NCBI RefSeq assembly: GCF_964275005.1
Contig: NC_092696.1
Span: 29,099,953-29,163,952, forward strand
Direction: 5' to 3'
From: Diadema setosum
Lineage: Eukaryota > Echinodermata > Echinoidea > Diadematoida > Diadematidae
Length of the DNA: 64,000 bases
Positions within the stretch are counted from its first letter, which is position 1. Each line of letters starts with the position of its first letter. Shown piece after piece: positions 46,047-55,043 of this stretch. A model generated the notes under the pieces. The model did not search any database, was not told the DNA's origin, and saw only the letters and a program-made list of their open reading frames with translations. The position numbers and the translations under genes were made by a program.

Positions 46047-48771
46047 TTTAAAAATCTTAATGTCAGGAGCCTTATTGATAAGATTGATGAAATTCGATTG
46101 TTACTGAACAGGATTCACTTTGATTTATTATGCTTATCTGAAACATGGCTTCACGAATTGATTAGTGATGATTTGATATCAATTGATGATTATGTACTTG
46201 TACGCAAAGATAGAGTAGAAAAAAAGACGTGGTGGAGGAGTTTGTATATACATTCACAAAACGCTATCTTTCATTATAAGACAGGACCTTTTTTTCAGAC
46301 TCTCTGGAAGCTGTATGGATTGAATTGTTACAAACTAGGATGGAAAATTTAATCGTTGGTTGTGTATATAGACCGCCTAATGCAGATAGGTTGTATTTTG
46401 ATTGTTTTTTGGATATTCTTGAGAAAATAAGAGATGAAAATAAAGAGAATGTGATTTTGGGAGATTTGAATTATGATTATAATTTTGATGAAAATTTGTG
46501 TAATAATCCTATCCATTTGATCGAAAATTTGTTTTTGTTAACACAAATCGTTCACAAGCCGACGAGGGTAACAGATAAATCATCAAAGTGTTTAGATCAT
46601 ATACTTACCAGTTTCCCTCATAAACATACTGTCTGTAATGTAGCTAAGATTTCAATCAGCGATCATTATCTTATATATACATGTGTTGACATGAGGATTA
46701 GTACTGATAGGAAACATAAAGAAATTGTCTTCCGTGATTTTAATGCGTTTGATTGAATGATTTCACGGATGAGGCAGAAGGAGTTAATGAAAAATGGATA
46801 AAATGGAAAACTATGTTTTTACAAGTATGTGATATGCACGCCCCTTTAAAAAGGGTAAGAGTTAAACAGAGATGTTGTCCATGGATCACAAAAGATATTG
46901 TAAAGCTGATTTATAAAAGAGACTATTTAAAGAAAAAATGTGAATCCCAACCTCTTTTTAAGAAGGAATATCAAAGAGTGAGAAACAGTATTACAAAACC
47001 TAGACGCAGTAGTAAAAAGAAGTATATGAATGTTATGTTAGATAAATGTAAAAATGACAGTAAGAGAGTGTGGAGAGAACTGTGCATGTTTTCTTGATAT
47101 TTCTAAGTGTTTCGATTCAATTGATCATACGTTATTATTGCATAAGCTGGAATGTTATGGCATCAAGGGCAAACAATTGAAATGGTTTTCTGATTATTTA
47201 ACTGGTAGGAGTCAAAATGTTTTTTGTCATGGTCATCTCTCAACGTCCGAAAGTATCACGTCAGGGGTGCCACAAGGGAGTGTACTTGGGCCTATACTTT
47301 TCCTCATATTTGTTAATGATATTTCCGAATCTGTATATTCATGTTCCTGTAATGTATTCGCAGATGATGTAGTAATTTATTGTTCGCACAAAGATACTGA
47401 TAGAGTTACATCAATGTTGCAAAATGATCTGAACTCGATATAGATGGTACAAGAGAAACAGATTAAGTATTAATTTAGATATGACTAAGGTAATGTTATT
47501 AAGTCCACGGTGCTCCAAAAGTTTGAATATTTTTCTTGATGGAAAAAGGATTGAACAGGTTCATGATTTTAGGTATTTGGGTGTTATAATAGACGACCAT
47601 CTTCATTGGGATGCACATGTACAAAATTTAGCCAAATCTATTTCTATGAAATTATTTATGTTACGAAAAATGAACCAATTTTTGGATAAAGATTCACTTA
47701 AACTTTTGTATACTGCAGTTATTCAACCGTGTATTGATTATTCATGCTCCGTTTGGGGAAATTGCTCTGCTAAAAATAGAAATATTCTTTATCGATTACA
47801 AAAGAGGGCAGCACGAATCATCACATCAAATTTTGATTACGAAACTGCAAATGGGAATGACATAATCAAGGTTTTGAATTTGTAAGCATTTGAAAATAGA
47901 AGGAATTCTTTTTTTGTCAACGCTCATATATAAATGCATCCATGGACTTGCCCCCACCCGAATGTGCAATAATATTGAGATGATTTTTGACAGGCATGGG
48001 TTTAATACAAGAGCAGCTGATTCTTTGAATGTGGTACCACCTAAACCGAATGTAGTGTTTTAAAAGCTGCTTTAGATATGCAGGAGGAAAGGTATGGAAC
48101 TCACTACCAAATGTTTTAAAGAAATCAAATTCATTGTCAGCTTTTAAGTTGTTATATAAGAAAATGTATTTTCACTGATTTTATCAAACGCCCTGTTTTT
48201 ACATAATATGTACCATAATAATTATTTTTTTGTCACACTGTGTTGCCCAAACTTGCCTGGTGCAAATTATGTGTGCAGGAATCCCTGAATGTGTGTTATG
48301 GGTATACATGCATTCGACTGTTTAGGTTAAACGGGCATGACTGCCTGATTGCATGTAATCTATTTATTAGTGTAGATTTTTACACAGAATTTCTATCTGC
48401 TTTTTATGATCGTGGGCTTGTTGATTCAAGTCCTTTCTGGCAGAGTTTTTACATTCCTTTTGTACACCAAATGGTATGATTGCTTATATAATCTTGCATC
48501 ATTCTATTCACTGTTTTAATATATTCTTTTGTATCATATTGTTTCATTATATCATACTTAGACTGGTTACTACTGATTTCAATTTAACGTATTGCTCCTT
48601 TCAGCTCTGATTGCTTGTTTAATTGTAGTGGTTGTTATGTTTATATTTGTGTAACATGATTTTTGTATTTATATAGTTGGATTGTACAGGACCTTGATGT
48701 AAAACAGCATTCACTTGCTGATCTTGTTATCCTGTCAAAATATGTTGAAATAGAATAAAATGAAATAAAAT
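46047..48771 (+). mobile_element. LINE with endonuclease and RT parts, internally deleted
   Basis: Endonuclease: LNVRSLIDKIDEI, LLCLSETWL, GCVYRPPN, VILGDLNYD and ISDHYL mark the AP-endonuclease blocks at 46060-46690. A basic linker follows to about 47090. The RT then starts abruptly at motif A (DISKCFDSIDH), followed by motif B (SGVPQGSVLGPILFLIF), motif C (FADDVVIY), FRYLGVIIDDHLHWDAH and the C-terminal IQPCIDYSCSVWGN...LQKRAARIIT block. The front of the RT (motifs 0-2) is missing, which shows an internal deletion at about 47090. Several stops and frame changes also break it. It ends in ATAAAATGAAATAAAATC near 48771. It belongs to the Jockey/CR1-like group of non-LTR elements; a finer clade is not certain. 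Confidence 0.85.
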
Positions 48772-48776
48772 CATCC

Positions 48777-48936
48777 TTCGTAATGTCTACTTGACGATGC
48801 TTTAGAAAGTAGCGCTGAAGTCCGTATCGAATCGTGATCATCGATCGCTTGGCATAGAGCTCCCCGTCGCTTCGTCGTACTTCTGCATAAAATGTCCGAA
48901 GGAAAGTGTTCAATTCGGTGGATTCCATAATATACG
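48777..48936 (-). pseudogene. Crypton-derived recombinase-family fragment (DUF3504/KIAA1958-like)
   Basis: The minus strand reads MESTELNTFLRTF, FYAEVRRSDGELYAKRS, MITIRYGLQRYFLKHRQVDI. Spacing and residues match the N-terminal SAM-like part of the tyrosine-recombinase-derived proteins often annotated DUF3504, KIAA1958-like or ZMYM/QRICH1-like: L-x-x-F-Y-A-E-V-R-x-x-D-G-x-x-Y, then I-R-x-x-x-x-R-Y. These proteins descend from Crypton DNA transposons. Only about 53 residues remain. On the downstream side the frame runs into the 3' tail of the LINE at 46047-48771; on the upstream side it runs into the foldback arm. No catalytic domain is present. The family call rests on recalled sequence patterns, not a search. 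Confidence 0.6.
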
Positions 48937-49621
48937 GTGCGCCACCTATCGGTTGTAGCGGACAGGCCGAAATCCGCAATGCCTTATGGGAAAAAGTCGA
49001 CATCAAAATTACTCGCATTATATTATGCACATGCAACAGCGCAGCGCAGCTCAGCCGGCCGCGACGGACGGGCGGGCGGCGAATATTTTTTCCGTACATG
49101 GAAACGCTACAGGACATGAATTATTCATAAGTTGAGCTGAAAGAATGAAATGCGCATGCACATGGACTTGGACAATGAACGCCACATGCACATGCACATG
49201 AATGCACATTCGCTTCATAGCGAAGTAGCCCTACTGTTCTGTCGTAGCGGTTTATTTACGAACGAATACGAGTACCCGATCGACAAAAAAAGGCGTGCGA
49301 AAGATTTCGGAAGAACTCTCATTTGGCCATTTATGCATGTACGAATAGTGGTAATGTGGCATCAATTCCAAGCCTATGGCTGTAGTTTAGGTTGTAGCTT
49401 GTAAAGCTGTTTATTTCATCCCCACGCGAGCTGCGAATGTACCTGCTTCAAATCGACTGCACTTTCTTCGAACCCTGCATGCTCGCTCATGCTCGCCACG
49501 CCGGCTGCCCTGGCTGCGCTGACAATCACGATGCTGTCTGCTCCCCGCATATTTACCAGCGGGGTTACGTAGGGCACTCATGAACTGCGAATCGTATGTA
49601 CTGTATGTAATGTATGATTGC

Positions 49622-50020
49622 GGGTACCACCTATCGTCACCCTAAGGATCTGTAGCTTGTTTATTCCAAAAGTATAAAACAAATTCGCCTAAATCTTATC
49701 TCAATATGCCATAAGTACTGCAGTTTTGAATGTCGTGACCATTTTCTTCGCGCAGCGGGGTACTTAGATCGGCACCCCTCCCTCCATAGGTAATACACGT
49801 GAATTTCACAGCCATGCGTCGTTACCGTGAGCGGATGTGTAATTGAAACGTGTTCAGTCTCGTTTGTTAGTTTGTTTGTGAGTTTGATTTTCGTTTCTTC
49901 GTTTTTATTGTTTTCATAGCAAATGGCACTTAATCCCACGCGTACATTTCGTTCTATACGCAAACAGCCATGATACGCAGGGTGCCGATGTCAAGGTACC
50001 CTGCCGATAGGTGGTACCCC
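49622..50020. repeat. Inner inverted-repeat module of the foldback
   Basis: Starts GGGTACCACCTATCG and ends CGATAGGTGGTACCCC. Flanked by TGTATGTA-rich sequence that is itself partly inverted. It could be a separate MITE nested in the larger element, since its ends resemble the outer ends. Confidence 0.6.
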
Positions 50021-50249
50021 CTTACCATACACTGTATGTACAGTATGCGAGTCCGTTCATTCGTGTACAAATTGGCCGAGCTATAGAATTGCTTAGTCCA
50101 CGCGCTTGCGCACTTCAAAATTTCAGCTCAACTTATGAATAATTCATATCCTTTGCAACTGATTGACAAATTGCCCCACATCGACGTAAATAAGCACTGA
50201 ATTGATCAGTGTTTTAGTAGTAGCCATGATAAAAAATCATGGGCGTACA

Positions 50250-50321
50250 TACTCGAGCAGGATTCGAACCTACGACCTCCTGATCACCGGACAGGCGTCA
50301 TCTCCACTAGACCACCGAGCT
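50250..50321 (-). repeat. tRNA-like SINE head, unit 1
   Basis: Folds as a cloverleaf on the minus strand. The acceptor has about 6 of 7 pairs. The D arm is GTCT/TGAC, the anticodon stem CCTGT/TCAGG has one mismatch, the anticodon position reads GGT, and the T arm is GTAGG/CCTGC with loop TTCGAAT. The A box TGGTCTAGTGG and B box GGTTCGAATCC match pol III consensus. Position 33 is C instead of the near-universal U, and no discriminator-processing context exists, so I call it SINE-derived and not a working tRNA gene. Confidence 0.75.
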
Positions 50322-50516
50322 TTCGCCCGACAGCAAGTGTTGGTTCTAATCCTTATAGCATGCAGCGGGTACTGCTTTGTTATTCAAATTCATGAAATTC
50401 TTCCGTCGAGATGTTTTCATTGCAACTGATTGACAAATTGCCCCACATCGACGTAAATAAGCACTGAATTGATCAGTGTTTTAGTAATAGCCATGATAAA
50501 AAATCATGGGCGTACA

Positions 50517-50588
50517 TACTCGAGCAGGATTCGAACCTACGACCTCCTGATCACCGGACAGGCGTCATCTCCACTAGACCACCGAGCT
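50517..50588 (-). repeat. tRNA-like SINE head, unit 2
   Basis: Identical fold and promoter boxes 267 bp downstream of unit 1. The flanking sequence differs between units at only one base over most of their length, so the duplication is recent. Confidence 0.75.
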
Positions 50589-51003
50589 TTCGCCCGACAG
50601 CAAGTGTTGGTTCTAATCCTTATAGCATGCAGCGGGTACTGCTTTGTTATTCAAATTCATGAAATTCTTGAATTTCATGAATTTGAATAATTCATATCCT
50701 GTAGCGTTTCCATGTACGGAAAAAATATTCGCGGGCGGGCGCCCTGGCTGTGTCGGCCGGATATCAATTGCGAGATCGAGAGATAGATCGATACGGTATG
50801 GTATTAGCAGCAAAATGGCTTTTCCGTGTTGCATGTTCGACGCGACGTATGTACACTCCAAACTGCAGGCTTGGCTTTTGACTTATTTCATTGGCAAAAG
50901 ACACCAAAGCTGGTTGGGAAAAAGGGAATCTAACATGCCAAACTGTTACTTACCTGCTGTTCTAAACAGACTCAACTAGGGCTGCCAAAGCCTCCTTACC
51001 TTG

Positions 51004-51195
51004 TGCTTCTTGGCCTTCTGGTCTGGCTTGGCCCGCCTCTCCTGACTGCACGGAAGGTATGCCACTGAGTCATTCAGGTATTTCTTCAGTTCGTCGACTC
51101 GCATTCGCCGGAAGACAGCTAGGTCTTGGGGATCTGCCTTTTTCGCCTTGGGCCTTGGGTTTGGGGGGGGGGGGGGGGGGGGGGTCTGCCATTTT
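51004..51195 (-). CDS. Candidate first coding exon, unknown gene
   Basis: On the minus strand AAAATGGCAGAC opens a frame MAD followed by a proline run from a 22-base C homopolymer. Beyond the run, the frame that stays open reads KAKKADPQDLAVFRRMRVDE, LKKYLNDSVAYLPCSQERRA and ends KHK|GTAAGG, a good donor. The two parts are one base out of phase across the homopolymer, which could be length variation or base-calling error. The MRVDELKKYL stretch looks like an amphipathic SAP-like helix. Upstream sequence is CpG-rich. It lies inside the right arm of the foldback. No downstream exon was identified; a second donor (CAG|GTAAGT) is present about 60 bp on. Confidence 0.3.
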
Positions 51196-51443
51196 TTAAA
51201 GTCCGCTGTGCTTTGTGGCGACCGTAACGCGTACCTCTAGTTACCGCGTATACCGATCGCCAGCAGGCGCTCGGCCAGTATAGTTATTGTACAGTAAACA
51301 GTGCATTGCGCATGCAGCTACTGTTTGCTGCGCTGCATGCAGCGTAGCTCTAGCTGCATAGCGCGATGTCGACCCCAAAGTTGAAAATCGGCCTGTCCGC
51401 TACAACCGATAGGTGGCGCACCGTATTTGGAATCCACCGAATT

Positions 51444-51900
51444 CTGGAGAAGTAGAATGCTCGGTCACATGAGAAAAATCTATGTTTTTCTGTTCGCAAT
51501 ATGTCCTCAAAATGCTCTAGGAGTGATTAAAAACGCCCTTGTTCTTCTGGAATCCTTTCCATCGACGATAGACTGTAACTCCACCTCAGAAAGAGATAGA
51601 AATCGCTGATCTCGCCCACTCTCGCGAAGAGGTAAACTGGCCATTTTGACCGATGGAAGTTAGAGCTTGATTAACCGGTTAACTACTAGTACGTTAGGGC
51701 CGACAATTTTTTCCGATCACAAATTATCGATCATTAATAATTTTCTGATCGAAATTATCTACCGCAATTTTGCTTTCGCTGTTATCGATAGCCCTGTAAG
51801 TAATATGTTCTTCACGAAATGATATCAACATACGATAGCAATTGTAAACAATTGACTCATCTCCTATTTATTAACACGGGATTCCCCGTGCCAAAATCAG
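51444..51900. other. No gene seen
   Basis: Sequence between the foldback and the serpin promoter; a 60-codon frame at 51427-51609 starts in the foldback arm and shows no family features. Confidence 0.5.
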
Positions 51901-51932
51901 CGTTATAGTGGCACGATCGTGACACTATAACG
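51901..51932. promoter_or_regulatory. Palindrome CGTTATAGTG...CACTATAACG
   Basis: Perfect 10-bp arms with a 12-bp centre, about 180 bp before the presumed serpin first exon donor. A CCAAT box in CCGACCAATCACA follows near 51960. Could be a factor site or a small insertion remnant. Confidence 0.45.
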
Positions 51933-52044
51933 GAATTTTTGCACAATCACGTGACGCTATCCGACCAATCACAACGCATATTTCACTCTACCTATTTACT
52001 ATTAGACGTTTACTCCTGATCACTGCGCTGCACTATAAGTACAA

Positions 52045-52110
52045 GTACACCGTGAAGTAGACTCCGCAAAAGATATAAACTCTGGCCAACGCGACGTAGC
52101 TGGACAACAG
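52045..52110 (+). other. Candidate noncoding first exon of the serpin gene
   Basis: The serpin coding exon is preceded by an acceptor (TATTGTAG, 55033), so a 5' exon is expected. This segment ends in GACAACAG|GTAAGC at 52110/52111, a strong donor. CTATAAGT near 52031 and GATATAAAC near 52069 are possible TATA elements, and a CCAAT box lies upstream. Start position is uncertain. The intron would be 2923 bp. Confidence 0.5.
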
Positions 52111-54333
52111 GTAAGCACCACCACACACCCCCAAGCCTAACCGAAAGAGGTTCTAACTTCTATATATATACTCGTTAAGTATGTAACATAATACCTCTTT
52201 GGCCTAACCGCACTGGCGACTGCAATCCTGAGGTGGTTACTGGTTTAAGCACTGCTCTATATACGAACATGACACGAAGCACGTCGAGTGAATTTACATG
52301 CAGGCAGGCCCAGTTCCTTGTACCAGTATTCAGCTGAATAGACGATACTTATAACAATGAGCCTCACTAACCAAGCAAGCAAGATGTTATATAAAGTATA
52401 AATGGAGAATCTACACTAAAGCTAAGGCCTAGTTGTAACCTACGGTTTACACTGACTGGGCACCAGTGTCCCCAGCGACTCATACGCTCCAGGGTTAGGT
52501 TTTACATGAGTGTACTCGAAGGGATTTACTGAATAGCCTTGGGATTAGAATACAGTATCATGCATGTAAAGTGTAGCAGGGTTGCTTACAGTCCATTGCG
52601 GAAGTGTTTAACATTCTAGCTCCTGAGTATCTGGGCGCTCCATTGTACAGTAACTGTTGTACTGAGGCCCGTACGCGAAGACCGGTCAAAATAACTCGTA
52701 GTACTAATATGTGTTTGGCTGTACAGTAATTCGCATGCTCCATGCTTGTCTTCAGATCAGAAGAGCCAATGCACAAGGTGTGTGCAGCCTTTACACATAG
52801 CCCACAATATACCTAAAGGTGGATGTACATGAGTTTTACCTTCTTCCCCACCCCATCCCCCGCCAAAAAAAAAAGACAAGAGGAAGATAATGGAATCAAA
52901 TATGTCATGAGTTTTAATGAACGACATGCACAATTCAAATGTGATAAGAGTACAGAAAATACTGTAACTTGATTCCAAAGTACAGACGGCTTACACTTTG
53001 TAATCACAGTGATGTGTGAATGACTTCTTTAACCATGGCAATAGATTCTACAGCGAAGGAGCAGATGCAGGGATTCCATATAGGAGAGAGGGGCTCCTTT
53101 AACAAATAAAGGGGGGCGTGTGCCCAGTGTACCCCTTCCTGGATCCGCCACTGTACTAGTTATGTACTGGCCATCTTCACAGTGAGAAGACTAATGCAAT
53201 TTTCAATTAACAAATTTTCAAATTAACTTGAGCACATTGAAAACATTATGTACACGGCTCTGCTCCAATGTAAGATGGGAAACAATCCTATTCCCTCCTT
53301 GGTTGCGTTTAACAATAAGGAATACAGCCGCCAACACTGAAGATTTCCAAAGAAGATATGAATTGTGTACAATATGGAAAAGGTAACAAGATAAAGTTTC
53401 TCTTGGTAATAAAATTGATAATCATTTTTGTTATGATATGGCTTTGTTCTGCCCCCCCCCCCTTTTTGCACCTAGAGAGGCACTTTGGTTACCTGTAAAT
53501 CACAACAGTTGAGCTAAAAAGAAATGTATCCTCATTCATCTAGTCTCAGTGGTTTCGTGTACTAAGTACTGTGACCAAAGATCCTGGCCAACCTATGAAC
53601 TTACCATTGTTACAGTGAGCCACTATATCTGCCCTGTGCCAGAGATGTTTGTTGAGGAATCCCTAATGGGGTCGGAGAGCTGGTGGGGCGTAGATAGTTT
53701 TAGTTTTTATTTATCCACCAAACAAACATGTCATAAACATAGTCAAGACAGTCAATAGTTGAAGTACTTGAAGTGTTCTTAGACTGTTACAGGTACACAG
53801 TGAAATACGTGTAGTCCTTTAATGTACATCATTGTTGAAAGGAGCTGTCAAGATTGCATCAAAGTAGTAACATTATTTACTGCTTGATATTTTGTAGCAT
53901 ATTGATACTCGAGATGTTACTAACCAGGAAGAAGATAGCACAGTAGTATGTGTGGGACATTCATAGATAAGCCACATTCTTTTGAAGACAGAATAAGGCT
54001 CCCTCTACAATGTACTACAGGAAACCACAGGGGAAACCGAAAGTAAAGTAAACTGAAACATATGGGGGAAAATTGCCAAGCCCAGTGTCGTGCATATTCC
54101 TCAAAAAATGTGACCCATTTTCTGAACTCCAGATTCATCCGTGCAACTCTTGTCTACTTGTGGCAGCGTTTTAACTTGAGAAATGGTATTCCTGAACAAT
54201 ATTGCAGAGTATTGACATTGTTGTCCATTTTTGACATGCTCTTATAAAAAAAAAAGTATCTTTTGAGTTGCAGTTGGCTGGATAGAAGCAAGGAGCTGAA
54301 GCTCCTTGATAGAAGTGATTGGAACTTCATTAA
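52111..54333. other. Presumed serpin intron 1, no other gene
   Basis: Contains a hAT-type MITE remnant (53060-53154), a C-run near 53451-53462 and, at its 3' end, a TTAA MITE (54338-54763). Short frames here have no support. Confidence 0.5.
53060..53154. repeat. hAT-type MITE remnant
   Basis: The right end, reversed, reads CAGTGGCGGATCCAGGAAGG, matching the 24193 element. The left end GCAGGGATTCCATATAGGAG is a diverged inverted partner. Confidence 0.55.
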
Positions 54334-54337
54334 TTAA

Positions 54338-54763
54338 AGGTGCATAGTCCCGGTAGTGTAGAGAGCGTTGTTGATGATACTGCCGATCATCGTTAGCATT
54401 GATACGAAGATTACCGAAGTTGAGTTGTCATCAAGAGTAAAGTGCGTAGGTGTTGCTAAGTAACGTTGCCTTCGTTGTCTTCTCTGCGCATCGCGCAGTC
54501 TGTAGTAATGCCAGGGTGCGTGCATATGTGCTTGTTTATTATGACATCGCAAAAGAAGTTTGATAAAGCTGTCATCCCCCTCAGCCGTATCATGAGCCGA
54601 ACTGTGATCGGACCACTGACTACAGTGAATCGGACTTCTTCGGACTCGGGGAAGTGGGCCAAAGCGTCAGCGCTAAAGAGGAGTCGATAGCGTAGGTCTC
54701 TATAGGAAACTTGCGCCGTGCGCCCGCGTACGCATTTGACTAAAACACCGGGACCATGCACCT
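54338..54763. repeat. TTAA-flanked MITE (AGGTGCATAGTCCCGG ends)
   Basis: TTAA at 54334-54337 and 54764-54767. Ends AGGTGCATAGTCCCGGT and, reversed, AGGTGCATGGTCCCGGT. About 280 bp upstream of the serpin start codon, in its presumed first intron. Confidence 0.85.
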
Positions 54764-55043
54764 TTAAAACATCCTGACCATAGACTAAAACTGTAAGTTT
54801 TATCAACTTTGAGAAAAAAAATCTAATTTCTGCTCTACATCAGGATTATGACAACATATTCTATGTGTTGATATTATTCCTATTGCAGAAAAGTACTCTC
54901 AACCTTACTTAAAAGTAATTCAATCAGTTGCAAGATTCTCAGTGAATACTAACATGCAATGGGGCCAACTGGATATCATGTTGTCTCTACATAAACCAAC
55001 AAGTTTGTTCCATCTTTGTAACTTATATTGTAGGTTTTGCATC

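Larger units (their letters stand above)
50153..50684 (-). mobile_element. Dimeric tRNA-derived SINE insertion with 16-bp TSD
   Basis: GAATAATTCATATCCT stands at 50137-50152 and again at 50685-50700, a perfect 16-bp target duplication. Between them are two nearly identical units with period 267 (50153-50419 and 50420 to about 50670), each with a tRNA-like head on the minus strand. The second unit continues into a 40-bp palindrome (50649-50688) built of ATTCAAATTCATGAAATTC and its reverse complement. The insertion splits arm B of the foldback, so it is younger than that element. Confidence 0.85.
48912..51443. mobile_element. Nested-palindrome foldback element
   Basis: Three inverted pairs are nested in order. 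A: 48912-48970 with 51388-51443, including a perfect 39-bp match at 48932-48970 and 51388-51426 (core GGTGCGCCACCTATCGG). B: about 49072-49143 with the right-hand copy at 50121-50152 plus 50701-50740, nearly perfect over about 70 bp once the SINE between them is set aside. C: about 49600-49640 with 49998-50045 (core GGTACCACCTATCG). The A and C cores share CCACCTATCG. No transposase is seen, so it is nonautonomous. The arms are CpG-rich and unlike the surrounding DNA. No clear direct target duplication was found. Confidence 0.75.

Noticed and set aside
48641-49117. The full 158-codon minus-strand frame as one gene
   Set aside because: Only the middle (48777-48936) resembles a protein family; the front is foldback arm and the end is LINE tail.
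50250-50588. Two functional tRNA-Thr(GGU) genes
   Set aside because: Position 33 is C, the anticodon stem has a mismatch, and both lie inside a SINE with target duplications.
50202-50690. Two near-identical 73-75-codon frames as a duplicated small gene
   Set aside because: They are shadows of the tRNA-derived SINE units on the opposite strand (SSRIRTYDLLI comes from the B-box region).
54456-54806. 116-codon minus-strand frame upstream of the serpin
   Set aside because: Lies almost wholly within the TTAA MITE at 54338-54763.
54942-55043. Upstream start of the serpin adding 34 residues
   Set aside because: A splice acceptor ends at 55033, the extra residues match no serpin N-terminus, and the start at 55044 gives the usual family length.
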